64,000 nucleotides of DNA, taken from the NCBI RefSeq assembly GCF_001269925.1, contig NZ_LHVO01000045.1:62001-126000 (forward strand), written 5' to 3'. Below are positions 44,408-53,974 of the stretch, piece by piece; position 1 is the first letter of the stretch; the number at the start of each line of letters is the position of its first letter. The notes under the pieces are model-generated. The model was not told the origin of the DNA, ran no database searches, and saw only the letters and a program-made list of their open reading frames with translations. Position numbers and translations under genes: made by a program. The stretch is from Pseudomonas sp. MIACH. Lineage in GTDB: Bacteria > Pseudomonadota > Gammaproteobacteria > Pseudomonadales > Pseudomonadaceae.

Positions 44408-47400
44408 ATGCTTAACAAAGGATTGTTCCTGGCTTGCGCGCTGGCCCTGCTGAGCGCCTGCGATTCCTCCGATAAACCGGCAGCACCGCCTGCGCCCACC
44501 GTGGCGGCAGCGCCGAAGCCGGTCAAGGCGGCAGTGGATGTGGCGGCGTTGAAGCAACGTTACGCCGGGCGTGAGTTGAGTGTGGTGGACGTCTCCGAGG
44601 TGCAGTTGGACGGGGCCAGCACCTTGTCGGTGAGTTTTTCCATCCCCCTGGATCCGGAGCAGAAATTCGCCGACAAGCTGCACCTGGTAGACAGCAAGTC
44701 CGGCAAGGTCGACGGTGCCTGGGAGCTGTCCGATAACCTCATGGAACTGCGCCTGCGCCACCTGGAGCCGCAGCGCAAACTGGTGCTGACGGTGGATGCC
44801 GGGGTGAAGGCGGTCAACGACAACACGCTCGCCGCCGAGTACAGCGCCCGCCTGGAAACCCGCGACCTGCAAGCCACTGTCGGCTTCGCCAGCCGTGGCA
44901 CGCTGTTGCCGACGCGCCTGGCCGAAGGCCTGCCGGTGATCGCGCTGAACGTCGACAAGATCGATGTTGAATTCTTCCGCATCAAGCCCGAATCCCTGCC
45001 GTCGTTTCTGGCGCAGTGGGGGCGCAACACCAGCCTGCAAAGTTATGAATCCCGCGAACTGCTGCCGCTGGCTGACCTGGTCTACGGCGGTCGTTTCGAC
45101 CTCAACCCGGCGCGCAATACCCGCGAAACGCTGTTGCTGCCGATCGCCGGTCTCAAGCAATTGCAGCAGCCGGGCGTGTACCTGGCGGTGATGCGCGCCT
45201 CGGGCACCTACAACTATTCGCAACCGGCCACGCTGTTTACCTTGAGCGATATCGGCCTGTCGGTGCACCGCTACGCCAATCGCCTGGATGTGTTTACCCA
45301 GGCGCTGGAAGGTGGCAAGGCATTGGATGGCGTCGACCTTGAAGTGCTCGATGCCGACGGCCGTGTGCTGGGCCAGGGCAAGACCGAGAAGGGTGGTCAC
45401 GCTGAGTTGCCGTTGCCGAAAAAGGCCCAGGTGCTGCTGGCCAAGCAGGGCGAGCAGACCAGTATGCTGCGCCTGGACAGCGCCGCCCTTGACCTGGCGG
45501 AGTTCGACATTGGCGGCCAACCTTCGCACCCCCTGCAGTTCTTTGTGTTCGGCCCGCGCGACCTGTATCGCCCCGGCGAAACCGTGCTGCTCAACGCCCT
45601 GCTGCGCGACAAGGACGGCAACGCCGTCAAGCCGCAACCGGTGAGCGTCGAAGTGCGTCGCCCGGATGAGCAGGTGAGCCGCAAGTTCGTCTGGGATGCC
45701 GACGCCTCCGGCCTCTACCAATATCAACTGCAACTGGCCGGCGAAGCGCCGACCGGGCGCTGGCAGTTGGTGTTCGACCTGGGTGATGGCAAGCCGCAGC
45801 TGTATGAATTCCTCGTCGAAGACTTCCTGCCCGAGCGCCTGGCGCTGGAACTCAAGGGCAGCGACACAGCATTGAGCCCGGCGGATAACCCGGTGATTAA
45901 GGTCAATGGTCGCTACCTCTATGGTGCGCCGGCGTCGGGCAACCGCGTCAGCGGGCAAGTCTATGTGCGACCGTTGCGCGAAGCGGTCAAGTCGCTGCCG
46001 GGCTATCAATTCGGCTCCGTCACCGAAGAGGAACTGAGCCAGGACTTCGAGCTGGACGAAAGCGTGCTCGACGCCAAGGGCCAGGAAGAACTGACCCTGG
46101 AAAGCAAATGGGCCGAGGCCAAATCCCCCCTGCAGCTGATCGTGCAAGCCAGCCTGCAAGAGTCGGGCGGGCGGCCGATCACCCGGCGCCTGGTGCAGCC
46201 GATCTGGCCGGCCGAGCAACTGCCGGGCCTGCGCGGGCTGTTTGACGGCAAGGAAACCAATGGCGATGGCCCGGCGGAATTCGAAGTGCTGCTGGCCAAC
46301 CAGGACGGACAGAAACTCGCGGCGCAGAACCTTAAGGTGCGTCTGGTGCGCGAGCGCCGTGACTACTACTGGAATTACTCGGACAGCGATGGCTGGAGCT
46401 ATCACTACAACGAGAAATTCCTCAACCTCGACGAACAGACCCTGAACATCAAGGCCGGCGATACCGCCAAGGTCAGCTTCCAGGTGGAGTGGGGCCCGTA
46501 CCGTGTCGAGGTCGAAGACCCGCAGACCGGTCTGGTCAGCAGCCTGCGTTTCTGGGCCGGCTACCAGGCCCAGGACAACACCGAGGGCGGTGCCGTGCGC
46601 CCCGATCAGGTCAAGCTGGCACTGGATAAACCCGCGTATGGCGACGGCGACACCGCCAACGTCACGGTCACGCCGCCGGCTGCCGGCAAAGGCTACCTGC
46701 TGGTGGAATCCGCCGAAGGGCCGCTGTGGTGGCAGGAAATCGACGTACCGGCCGAGGGCAAAAGTTTTGCCGTGAAGCTCGACCCGAAATGGTCGCGCCA
46801 TGACCTGTACGTCAGCGCCCTGGTGATTCGCCCAGGCGAGCGCAAAGCCAATATCACCCCGAAACGCGCGGTGGGCCTGCTGCATTTGCCGCTGGATCGC
46901 ACCCAGCGCAAGCTTGGCGTGACCCTCACCGCGCCGGAAAAAATGCGCCCCAAACAAGCGCTGACGGTGAAGATCGCCGCCAAAAACGCCGATGGCAGCG
47001 TGCCGAAACAGGTGCACGTGCTGGTGGCGGCGGTGGACGTGGGCATCCTCAATATCACCGAGTATCCGACACCGGATCCGTACTCCAGCCTGTTCGGCCG
47101 CAAGGCCTATGGCGTGGACCAGTTCGATATCTACGGCCAATTGATCGAAGCCGGGCAGGGCCGCCTGGCCAGCCTGGCCTTTGGGGGTGACGCCGCGCTG
47201 GCCAAGGGCGGCAAGCGCCCGGACACCAGCGTGACCATCGTCGCCCTGCAAAGCGCGCCGGTGACCTTGAATGAGCAGGGCGAGGGTGAGGTCAGCGTCA
47301 ACATCCCCGACTTCAACGGCGAACTGCGCCTGATGGCCCAGGCCTGGAGCGATGACCGCTACGGCATGGCCGAAGGCAAGACGGTGATCGCCGCACCGCT

Positions 47401-49303
47401 GATCGCCGAGCTGTCGGCGCCGCGCTTCCTTGCTGGCGGTGACCAGACCACGCTGGCGCTCGACCTGTCCAACCTGTCGGGCAAGGCGCAGAAACTCGAT
47501 GTGCAACTGAGTGCCGAAGGGCAGTTGGAGCTGGTCAACAGCGGCGCGCAAACCGTCGAACTCAAGCAAGGCCAGCGCACCACCCTGCGTATCCCGGTGA
47601 AAGCCTGGGGTGGTTTGGGGCAGGGCAAAGTGAAGGTCACGGTCAATGGCCTGGACCTGCCCGGTGAGAATCTGCCGCCGTTCAGTCGCGAATGGACCCT
47701 GGGCGTGCGCCCGGCGTACCCGGCGTTGCTCAAGCATTACCGCGCGGTACTCAAGAGCGAGCCGTGGAGCCTGCCAGTCGGCGCCCTGGATCAATTCGAT
47801 GCCTCTGGGCGTGAGGCGTTGCTGAGCCTGTCGAGCCGGCCGCCGCTGAACCTGGGCGCGCAGATCTCGGCGCTCAAGGCCTACCCTTATGGGTGCCTGG
47901 AGCAGACCGCCAGTGGTTTGTACCCGTCGCTGTATGCCGACAATGCCTTGCTCAAGCGCTTGAGCATCAAGGGCGAGCCGGATGCCGAGCGCAAACGCAA
48001 GATCGAGCTGGGTATCGAGCGCCTGCTGGGCATGCAGCGCTACAACGGCAGCTTCGGTTTGTGGGGCGCCGATGGCGAAGAGGAATATTGGCTGACGGCC
48101 TACGTCACCGACTTCCTGCTGCGCGCCCGTGACCAGGGCTTCGCGGTACCGCCCGAAGCGCTGAAAAAAGCCAGCGAGCGCCTGCTGCGCTATGTGCAGG
48201 AACGCAACCTGATCGAAGTCGACTACAGCGATAACGCCGACCACACCCGCTTTGCCGTGCAGGCCTACGCCGGCATGGTGCTGGCGCGCAGCCAACAGGC
48301 GCCGTTGGGCGCATTGCGCAGTGTCTTCGAGCGACGTAGCGACGCGCGCTCCGGGTTGCCGTTAGTGCAACTGGCTATCGCCTTGCAGAAAATGGGCGAC
48401 CAGCCGCGCGCCGATCAAGCCTTGCTGGCCGGCCTGGCGGCGCAACGCAACGCCAAGGAATGGCTGGCCGACTACGGCAGCCCGCTGCGCGATCAGGCGA
48501 TGATCCTGGCGTTGCTGGAAGAGAACGACTTGGCCAAGGGCAAGCGTGAGGAGCGTTTGTTTAGCCTGTCCGATCAGTTGGCGGCCAGCCCGTATCTGTC
48601 GACCCAAGAGCGCAATTCGCTGTTCCTGGCCGGGCGCCTGGGATTCGCCCAGCCTGAGTCTGCCTGGAAGGTCCTGCTCAATGGCAGCGGTGGAGAGCAT
48701 GAGCTGAACAATCAGCAGTCGACGCTGGACCTGGAAGGCAAGCTGCTTTCTGGCGATCTGAACCTGACCAATCAGGGCGGTGTGCCGGTCTACCAGCAAC
48801 TGACAATCTCGGGTTATCCACAGGTGCCACCGGCACCGGGCGGCGACAACCTGAGCATCCGCCGTGAATACCTGGGCATGAATGGCCAGCCGCTGAACCT
48901 GCGCAACCTCAATAGTGGCGACCTGGTGCTGGTGCACCTGGCGGTGAGCGCCAAGCAGCGCGTGCCGGATGCCTTGGTGGTCGACCTGTTGCCTGCGGGC
49001 CTGGAGCTGGAAAACCAGAACCTGGCACAAAGCGCGGCCAGCCTGGAAAACGCCAGCAGCCAGGTGAAGGAATGGCGTGAGTCGATGCAGAACGCGGCGC
49101 TCAAGCATCAGGAGTTTCGCGATGATCGTTACGTGGCGGCCATCAACCTCGACGGCGACGGCACCACGCACTTGCTGTACCTGGCACGGGCAGTGACGCC
49201 GGGCACTTATCGCGTGCCGCCGCCGCAGGTGGAGTCGATGTACCGGCCGAACTGGCAGGCGGTGGGAGAGACGCCGGCAGACCTGGTGATCAAAGGACGC
49301 TGA
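44408..49303 (+). CDS. yfhM: Bacterial alpha-2-macroglobulin lipoprotein (YfhM type)
   Basis: Periplasmic, lipid-anchored protease trap. The protein has 1631 residues. The signal ends at the lipobox LLSAC (C18), followed by an Ala/Pro linker. Several macroglobulin-like beta domains follow (PLDPEQKF, then DLYRPGETVLLNALLRDKDG), then a bait region and the thioester domain with YPYGCLEQTASGLYPSLYA. The thioester cysteine is C1163 and the CLEQ motif is intact, so covalent trapping should work. A TED helical barrel and C-terminal LPAGLELENQNL segment complete it. It pairs with pbpC downstream, the known arrangement for guarding a breached envelope. Confidence 0.96.
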   Translation: MLNKGLFLACALALLSACDSSDKPAAPPAPTVAAAPKPVKAAVDVAALKQRYAGRELSVVDVSEVQLDGASTLSVSFSIPLDPEQKFADKLHLVDSKSGKVDGAWELSDNLMELRLRHLEPQRKLVLTVDAGVKAVNDNTLAAEYSARLETRDLQATVGFASRGTLLPTRLAEGLPVIALNVDKIDVEFFRIKPESLPSFLAQWGRNTSLQSYESRELLPLADLVYGGRFDLNPARNTRETLLLPIAGLKQLQQPGVYLAVMRASGTYNYSQPATLFTLSDIGLSVHRYANRLDVFTQALEGGKALDGVDLEVLDADGRVLGQGKTEKGGHAELPLPKKAQVLLAKQGEQTSMLRLDSAALDLAEFDIGGQPSHPLQFFVFGPRDLYRPGETVLLNALLRDKDGNAVKPQPVSVEVRRPDEQVSRKFVWDADASGLYQYQLQLAGEAPTGRWQLVFDLGDGKPQLYEFLVEDFLPERLALELKGSDTALSPADNPVIKVNGRYLYGAPASGNRVSGQVYVRPLREAVKSLPGYQFGSVTEEELSQDFELDESVLDAKGQEELTLESKWAEAKSPLQLIVQASLQESGGRPITRRLVQPIWPAEQLPGLRGLFDGKETNGDGPAEFEVLLANQDGQKLAAQNLKVRLVRERRDYYWNYSDSDGWSYHYNEKFLNLDEQTLNIKAGDTAKVSFQVEWGPYRVEVEDPQTGLVSSLRFWAGYQAQDNTEGGAVRPDQVKLALDKPAYGDGDTANVTVTPPAAGKGYLLVESAEGPLWWQEIDVPAEGKSFAVKLDPKWSRHDLYVSALVIRPGERKANITPKRAVGLLHLPLDRTQRKLGVTLTAPEKMRPKQALTVKIAAKNADGSVPKQVHVLVAAVDVGILNITEYPTPDPYSSLFGRKAYGVDQFDIYGQLIEAGQGRLASLAFGGDAALAKGGKRPDTSVTIVALQSAPVTLNEQGEGEVSVNIPDFNGELRLMAQAWSDDRYGMAEGKTVIAAPLIAELSAPRFLAGGDQTTLALDLSNLSGKAQKLDVQLSAEGQLELVNSGAQTVELKQGQRTTLRIPVKAWGGLGQGKVKVTVNGLDLPGENLPPFSREWTLGVRPAYPALLKHYRAVLKSEPWSLPVGALDQFDASGREALLSLSSRPPLNLGAQISALKAYPYGCLEQTASGLYPSLYADNALLKRLSIKGEPDAERKRKIELGIERLLGMQRYNGSFGLWGADGEEEYWLTAYVTDFLLRARDQGFAVPPEALKKASERLLRYVQERNLIEVDYSDNADHTRFAVQAYAGMVLARSQQAPLGALRSVFERRSDARSGLPLVQLAIALQKMGDQPRADQALLAGLAAQRNAKEWLADYGSPLRDQAMILALLEENDLAKGKREERLFSLSDQLAASPYLSTQERNSLFLAGRLGFAQPESAWKVLLNGSGGEHELNNQQSTLDLEGKLLSGDLNLTNQGGVPVYQQLTISGYPQVPPAPGGDNLSIRREYLGMNGQPLNLRNLNSGDLVLVHLAVSAKQRVPDALVVDLLPAGLELENQNLAQSAASLENASSQVKEWRESMQNAALKHQEFRDDRYVAAINLDGDGTTHLLYLARAVTPGTYRVPPPQVESMYRPNWQAVGETPADLVIKGR

Positions 49304-49320
49304 AATTTCACGGTTGATCA

Positions 49321-49422
49321 CTGTAGGAGCGGGCTTGCCGGCGAAGAACGCAAGGGCACCGCGTTTATTCAGGATGTCAGCGTTATCGTTGACGTCCTTC
49401 GCGAGCAAGCTCGCTCCTACAG
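49321..49422. repeat. REPIN-like element (CTGTAGGAGCG family), second copy
   Basis: Arms CTGTAGGAGCGGGCTTGCC (49321) and GCGAGCAAGCTCGCTCCTAC (to 49421) are inverted around a spacer of about 60 bases that is clearly homologous to the spacer at 39768-39869 (shared ATTCAG and ATCGTTGACG blocks). It lies between the convergent alpha-2-macroglobulin gene and the small membrane-protein gene, where it could act as a shared transcription end. Confidence 0.86.
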
Positions 49423-49440
49423 TGGCTGGGTGTTTTGGGT

Positions 49441-49731
49441 TTAGTGGACGACCCAACTGAGCAGCCACAGCCCAAGCATCAGCCAGATCACCCCGATGAT
49501 GATCGAGGCGCGCATGAACGCGCGGACGGCCGAATACAGGAACAGCAGTCCGATGATCAGGGTGATGATGCTGATGATCGAGGTGTCCATGCCCAATGCT
49601 CGGGACATGCCACCGACAAAGTCGCCGCCAGCGTTGGAGAGCATGTTGAACAGCCCGCTGAAGAACTCGACGATGTAGTGGATGATCAGACCGAGTGTGT
49701 GACCCAACCATCCGAAAAAGTCTACTTGCAT
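49441..49731 (-). CDS. Small inner-membrane protein, unknown function
   Basis: A 96-residue hydrophobic protein with two to three predicted helices: LGHTLGLIIHYIVEFFSGLF, IISIITLIIGLLFLYSAVRAF and IIIGVIWLMLGLWLLSWVV. There is no recognised domain. The start at 49731 is an ATG with GAGACACACC upstream. It lies on the strand opposite its large neighbours, between the alpha-2-macroglobulin and pbpC genes. Its start faces pbpC across about 100 bases, so the two may share a divergent promoter region. Confidence 0.72.
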   Translation of the reverse strand: MQVDFFGWLGHTLGLIIHYIVEFFSGLFNMLSNAGGDFVGGMSRALGMDTSIISIITLIIGLLFLYSAVRAFMRASIIIGVIWLMLGLWLLSWVVH

Positions 49732-49830
49732 AGGTGTGTCTCGATGAAAGAGTGGACGAAAGTGCCAGCATTGAGCCTTTGGTCGTTTATCAACCCGGCG
49801 AGTTCCCGTGAAGCATAGAGGTTTCGCCGC

Positions 49831-52161
49831 TTGAATTTGCGTTTAGTTATCCGCTGGACCCTGGCGAGCCTGGTCTTGATGGTTGCCTTGCTGTGGCTGG
49901 CCGATCGTATCTGGCCGTTGCCGTTACCCAAGGACGACCTGGCGCGGGTGGTGCTGGCCGAGGATGGCACGCCGTTGTGGCGGTTTGCCGATGCCAACGG
50001 CGTGTGGCGTTATCCGGTGCAGACCAGCGAAGTGTCGCCCTATTACCTGGATGCACTGCTCACCTACGAAGACCGCTGGTTCTACCAGCACCCCGGCGTG
50101 AACCCGTTGGCGCTGGCACGGGCGACGTGGCAGAACCTGACGGGCGCGCGGGTGGTATCGGGTGGTAGCACCCTGTCCATGCAGGTGGCGCGTCTGCTCG
50201 ACCCGCACTCGCGGACCTTCCACGGCAAGTTGCGCCAACTGTGGCGTACGGCGCAGTTGGAGTGGCACCTGTCCAAGGAACAGATTCTCAACCTGTACCT
50301 CAACCGCGCGCCATTTGGCGGCACGTTGCAGGGCGTGGCGGCCGCCAGTTGGGCGTACCTGGGCAAGTCCCCGGCGCAGCTGACCCACGCCGAAGCCGCG
50401 TTGCTCGCGGTATTGCCCCAGGCGCCGAGCCGCCTGCGCCCGGACCGCCACCCCCAGCGCGCCCAGCAAGCCCGCGACAAAGTGCTGCGGCGCCTCGCCG
50501 AGTTCCAGGTGTGGCCACAATCGGCCGTCGATGAGGCGTTGGAAGAACCCTTGCTACTTGCCCCGCGCCTGGAGCCCAGCCTGGCGCCATTGCTTGCGCG
50601 CCGCCTGAACCGCCCCGACAGCCCGCCGCTGATCCGCACGACCGTGGATGCCACCCTGCAACGCCGTCTCGAAGACCTGTTGCTGGGCTGGCGTGCGCGG
50701 TTACCGGAACACACCTCTGCCGCGATCCTGGTGGTGGAAGAAGAAAGCATGGCCGTGCGCGCTTATCTGGGGTCAGTGGACATCAACGACGCCAAGCGCT
50801 TTGGCCATGTCGACATGATCAGCGCGTTGCGTTCGCCGGGCTCCACCTTGAAACCCTTCCTGTATGGCATGGCCCTGGACGAGGGCCTGATTCACTCCGA
50901 ATCGCTGCTGCAGGACGTGCCCCGGCGTTATGGCGATTACCGGCCGGGCAACTTTTCCATGGGGTTTACCGGCGCAGTGCCGGCGAGCACGGCGCTGTCC
51001 AGTTCGCTGAACCTGCCGGCGGTGCAGCTGTTGGAAGCCTACGGGCCCAAGCGCTTTGCCGCGCAGATGCGCATCGGCGGCGTGCCTTTGGCCCTGCCGG
51101 CGTTGGCCGAACCCAACCTGGCGCTGATCCTCGGTGGCGCGGGCAGCCGCCTGGAAGATCTGGTCAGCGGCTACAGTGCCTTCGCCCGTGACGGCAGGAG
51201 CGCAACGATTCGATTACAACCAGACGACACCCTGAGAGAGCGGCCATTGCTGTCGCCAGGGGCCGCCTGGATTGTGCGGCGCATCCTCAGTGGTCAGGCC
51301 CGCCCTGACCGCGACCCGCGTGCCGAACTGGTGCAGCGTCCGGTGCTGGCCTGGAAAACCGGGACCAGCTACGGCTTTCGCGATGCCTGGGCGATTGGCG
51401 TGGGGCCGCGCTACTTGATCGGTGTGTGGATCGGCCGCCCGGACGGCACGCCGGTGCCGGGGCAGTTCGGTTTGGCCTCGGCGGCGCCGTTGATGTTGCA
51501 GGTACACGATGTGCTGGCCAACCGCGACAGCCAGCGCGGCATCAGCGCGCCCGTCAAACCGGTGCCGGCCAATGTCGGCGTGGCCGCCATCTGCTGGCCG
51601 CTGGGCCAGCCCATGAACCGCAGCGATCCGAATTGCCGCCGCCAGCGCTTTGCCTGGACCCTCGACAACACCACGCCGCCGACCTTGCAGGCGCTGGATC
51701 AACCGCTGAGCGTCGGCTTGATGGAAAGTGTCTGGGTCAATGCCAAGGGCTTGAGGGTGGATGCTCATTGCCCGGGCGCCGTGCCCAGGAACATCGCCCT
51801 GTGGCCCGCACCGCTGGAGCCATGGCTACCGAGGGTCGAGCGCCGTGAAGCGCGGATTCCCGTCGCCGACCTCGATTGCCCACCACCGGCGCTGGCGGCG
51901 TCGTCGCCGTTGTCGATTGTCGGCGTGCGCGAAGGCGACCAACTGCGCCTGCCCGCCGCCAGCCAGCAAACCCTGCGCCTGAAACTCTCCGCCCTGGGCG
52001 GCAGCGGCCGGCGCTGGTGGTTCCTCAACGGCGCCCCGTTGGGTGATAGCGCCAACCAGGACTTTATCAACGCCAGCTTCGAGCGGTTGGGCCGCTATCA
52101 GCTCAGTGTGTTGGATGAGGCCGGTCAAACCGCCAGGCTTGAATTCAGCGTGGTGGATTAG
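49831..52161 (+). CDS. pbpC: Penicillin-binding protein 1C
   Basis: Bifunctional peptidoglycan synthase partnered with alpha-2-macroglobulin. The protein has 776 residues. One N-terminal anchor helix (LVLMVALLWLADRIW) leads into a family 51 transglycosylase with catalytic E80 in YEDRWFYQHPG and GGSTLSMQVARLL. The transpeptidase has SPGSTLKPF (S338, K341), SSSLN and WKTGTSYGF (K509). A BiPBP_C domain ends the protein. The start is a TTG at 49831 with AGAGG before it; a nearby GTG at 49809 runs into a stop, so TTG is the best reading. Confidence 0.95.
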   Translation: MNLRLVIRWTLASLVLMVALLWLADRIWPLPLPKDDLARVVLAEDGTPLWRFADANGVWRYPVQTSEVSPYYLDALLTYEDRWFYQHPGVNPLALARATWQNLTGARVVSGGSTLSMQVARLLDPHSRTFHGKLRQLWRTAQLEWHLSKEQILNLYLNRAPFGGTLQGVAAASWAYLGKSPAQLTHAEAALLAVLPQAPSRLRPDRHPQRAQQARDKVLRRLAEFQVWPQSAVDEALEEPLLLAPRLEPSLAPLLARRLNRPDSPPLIRTTVDATLQRRLEDLLLGWRARLPEHTSAAILVVEEESMAVRAYLGSVDINDAKRFGHVDMISALRSPGSTLKPFLYGMALDEGLIHSESLLQDVPRRYGDYRPGNFSMGFTGAVPASTALSSSLNLPAVQLLEAYGPKRFAAQMRIGGVPLALPALAEPNLALILGGAGSRLEDLVSGYSAFARDGRSATIRLQPDDTLRERPLLSPGAAWIVRRILSGQARPDRDPRAELVQRPVLAWKTGTSYGFRDAWAIGVGPRYLIGVWIGRPDGTPVPGQFGLASAAPLMLQVHDVLANRDSQRGISAPVKPVPANVGVAAICWPLGQPMNRSDPNCRRQRFAWTLDNTTPPTLQALDQPLSVGLMESVWVNAKGLRVDAHCPGAVPRNIALWPAPLEPWLPRVERREARIPVADLDCPPPALAASSPLSIVGVREGDQLRLPAASQQTLRLKLSALGGSGRRWWFLNGAPLGDSANQDFINASFERLGRYQLSVLDEAGQTARLEFSVVD

Positions 52162-52251
52162 GGCCCCCGATGGCGTCGCTGAGCACACCACCGCTATTCA
52201 CTTGCCTTCACTCTCCATCCCCCTGAAGCTATACCCATTCAGGAGCCCCCT

Positions 52252-52560
52252 ATGAACCTCGAACACCTCACCGAACGCCTGCACCGCATCCGCGATACCA
52301 ACGACTGGAAGCCATTCCACAGCCCGAAGAACCTGGCCATGGCCGCCAGCGTGGAAATGGCCGAACTGGTGGAAATCTTCCAATGGCTCAGCGAAGACCA
52401 GTCCCGCCAGTTGCCCGCCGACAAACTCGCCCACGCCGGCCAGGAAGTGGGCGATATCGTGCTGTACCTGCTGTTGCTGTGCAGCGAGCTGGGCCTGGAC
52501 ATGAACGAGGTGGTGCGCGCCAAGCTGGCCGACAGCGAACGGCGGTTTGCCCATGAGTGA
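52252..52560 (+). CDS. MazG-like nucleotide pyrophosphohydrolase
   Basis: A 102-residue all-alpha NTP pyrophosphatase of the MazG/RS21-C6 class, which removes non-canonical nucleotides. The metal-binding motif is visible as EMAELVEIFQW (ExxE) and EVGDIVLYLLLL (ExxD). The N-terminus includes DWKPFHSPKNLAMA, typical of the RS21-C6 branch. A clear AGGAG lies upstream of the ATG. The end overlaps cmoM by eight bases, so the two are cotranslated. Confidence 0.93.
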   Translation: MNLEHLTERLHRIRDTNDWKPFHSPKNLAMAASVEMAELVEIFQWLSEDQSRQLPADKLAHAGQEVGDIVLYLLLLCSELGLDMNEVVRAKLADSERRFAHE

Positions 52561-53302
52561 CCGGCATTTCGACCAGTTGGCCACGCGCTTTGCCGAGAAA
52601 ATCTATGGCGGTGCAAAAGGTGCCATTCGCCTGGCGGTGCTCCAGGCCGACCTGGCTGAAGCCCTGCCCGACCGCCCGTTGCGCGTGCTGGATATCGGCG
52701 CGGGCCTGGGGCATATGTCGCTGTGGCTGGCCGAGCGCGGCCATCAGGTGACCCTGGCCGAACCCGCCGAGCCGATGCTCGAAGGCGCGCGCCAGCGCTT
52801 CGCCGAGGCCGGGCAGAGCGCCACCTTTATCCATGCGCCGTGGCAAGACCTGCTCGGCCAGCTCACCGAGCCCTACGATCTGGTGCTGTGCCATGCGGTG
52901 CTGGAATGGCTGGCCGAACCCCATGCGATCCTGCCGGTGCTGCACCAACTGACGCTGCCCGGTGGCTGGTTGTCGCTGGCGTTCTACAACCGCGATGCAC
53001 TGATTTATCGCAACCTGCTCAAAGGCCACTTCCGCAAAATGCGCAAGAATGACATGGCTGGCGAAAAGCAGAGCCTGACCCCGCAACAGCCCCTCGACCC
53101 GCGCGAGTTGGCGGCGCAACTCGAAGGGCTTTGGCAGGTCGAAAGCCAAAGTGGCGTGCGGGTATTCCACGACTATATGCCGGTGGAATTCCAGGCCCGC
53201 GCGAACTTACCGGACCTTATTGAGATGGAACTCGCTCACCGTCGTCACCCAAGCTTTGCCGGACTTGGGCGTTATTTGCACTGGATCTGCCGTCCGGTAT
53301 AA
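52553..53302 (+). CDS. cmoM: tRNA 5-carboxymethoxyuridine methyltransferase CmoM
   Basis: SAM-dependent enzyme that methylates cmo5U34 to mcmo5U in tRNA. The protein has 249 residues. FAEKIYGGAKGAIRLAVLQADL and the SAM motif VLDIGAGLGHMSLWLAERGH are the CmoM (former SmtA) hallmarks. YDLVLCHAVLEWLAEP and the end GLGRYLHWICRP support it. The ATG at 52553 overlaps the MazG-like gene stop; a two-codon longer frame is not favoured. Confidence 0.94.
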   Translation: MSDRHFDQLATRFAEKIYGGAKGAIRLAVLQADLAEALPDRPLRVLDIGAGLGHMSLWLAERGHQVTLAEPAEPMLEGARQRFAEAGQSATFIHAPWQDLLGQLTEPYDLVLCHAVLEWLAEPHAILPVLHQLTLPGGWLSLAFYNRDALIYRNLLKGHFRKMRKNDMAGEKQSLTPQQPLDPRELAAQLEGLWQVESQSGVRVFHDYMPVEFQARANLPDLIEMELAHRRHPSFAGLGRYLHWICRPV

Positions 53303-53326
53303 GCGGCCCAGTCTGCGGAGGTCGAA

Positions 53327-53929
53327 ATGCGTCGTCTCTGTTTGATCCTGTTATCCCTCGGGCTGGGCGCCTGCTCCAGCCCTAACCCTTATGTGGCGGC
53401 GTCTGCGCCCATGCCGCCAGCGCCCGCGCAGGCAGCCAAGACCTTTGATGCCAGCGCCTACCCGGCGCCGGTGCGCGACTATGGCGCCTACCGCAATTGG
53501 GCCTGGCGCAACGGCCAGTTGCCGGCGGGCACGGCCTGGGCGGATTCGGCGCAAGTCGCCGAAGCGGTCAGCGGCGCCCTCGATCAGCGCGGCCTGCGCC
53601 CTTTGCATGACAATCGCCCGGCGGACCTGCTGGTGAGCGCCGATGTGCGCCTGGAGAAGCGTCTCAAGCAAGTCCGGGACGACTACGGCTACGGATACGG
53701 CGGCTATAACCGCTACGGTCCGGGCTACGGCATGTACAACTCGGTGCCGATCGTGCGCACCTATGAAGTGCAAGTGGTGGTGGTGCGCGTCAACCTGTTC
53801 GATGCCCGCAGCGGCCAGCCGGTGTGGAGTGCCAGCGCCGAAACCGGTAGCCAGGGCAGCCTCAGCGAGCGTGCGGATGCCTTGCGCCAGGCCGTGCAAA
53901 AGGCGATGACCGCGTATCCTCCCATTTAA
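53327..53929 (+). CDS. DUF4136 lipoprotein, first of a tandem pair
   Basis: A 200-residue lipoprotein: signal ILLSLGLGAC with the lipobox LGAC, then a linker and a DUF4136 domain (DYGAYRNWAWRNGQLPA, LDQRGLRPL, ADLLVSADVRLE). It has a Tyr/Gly-rich loop (DYGYGYGGYNRYGPGYG) before YEVQVVVVRVNLFDARSGQPVW. AGGTCG precedes the ATG. Function is unknown; DUF4136 proteins are envelope lipoproteins. It is followed 45 bases later by a clear paralogue. Confidence 0.9.
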   Translation: MRRLCLILLSLGLGACSSPNPYVAASAPMPPAPAQAAKTFDASAYPAPVRDYGAYRNWAWRNGQLPAGTAWADSAQVAEAVSGALDQRGLRPLHDNRPADLLVSADVRLEKRLKQVRDDYGYGYGGYNRYGPGYGMYNSVPIVRTYEVQVVVVRVNLFDARSGQPVWSASAETGSQGSLSERADALRQAVQKAMTAYPPI

Positions 53930-53974
53930 CATCTATTCTCATCTAAAGCCCGGGTCGCTCTTTGGAGATCAACC

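Noticed and set aside
44327..48295. Very long open frame on the minus strand opposite the alpha-2-macroglobulin gene
   Set aside because: It has no ribosome site and its residue make-up (rich in Gln, His, Arg, Val) is typical of antisense reading of GC-rich codons; the plus-strand gene has a lipobox and an intact thioester motif.
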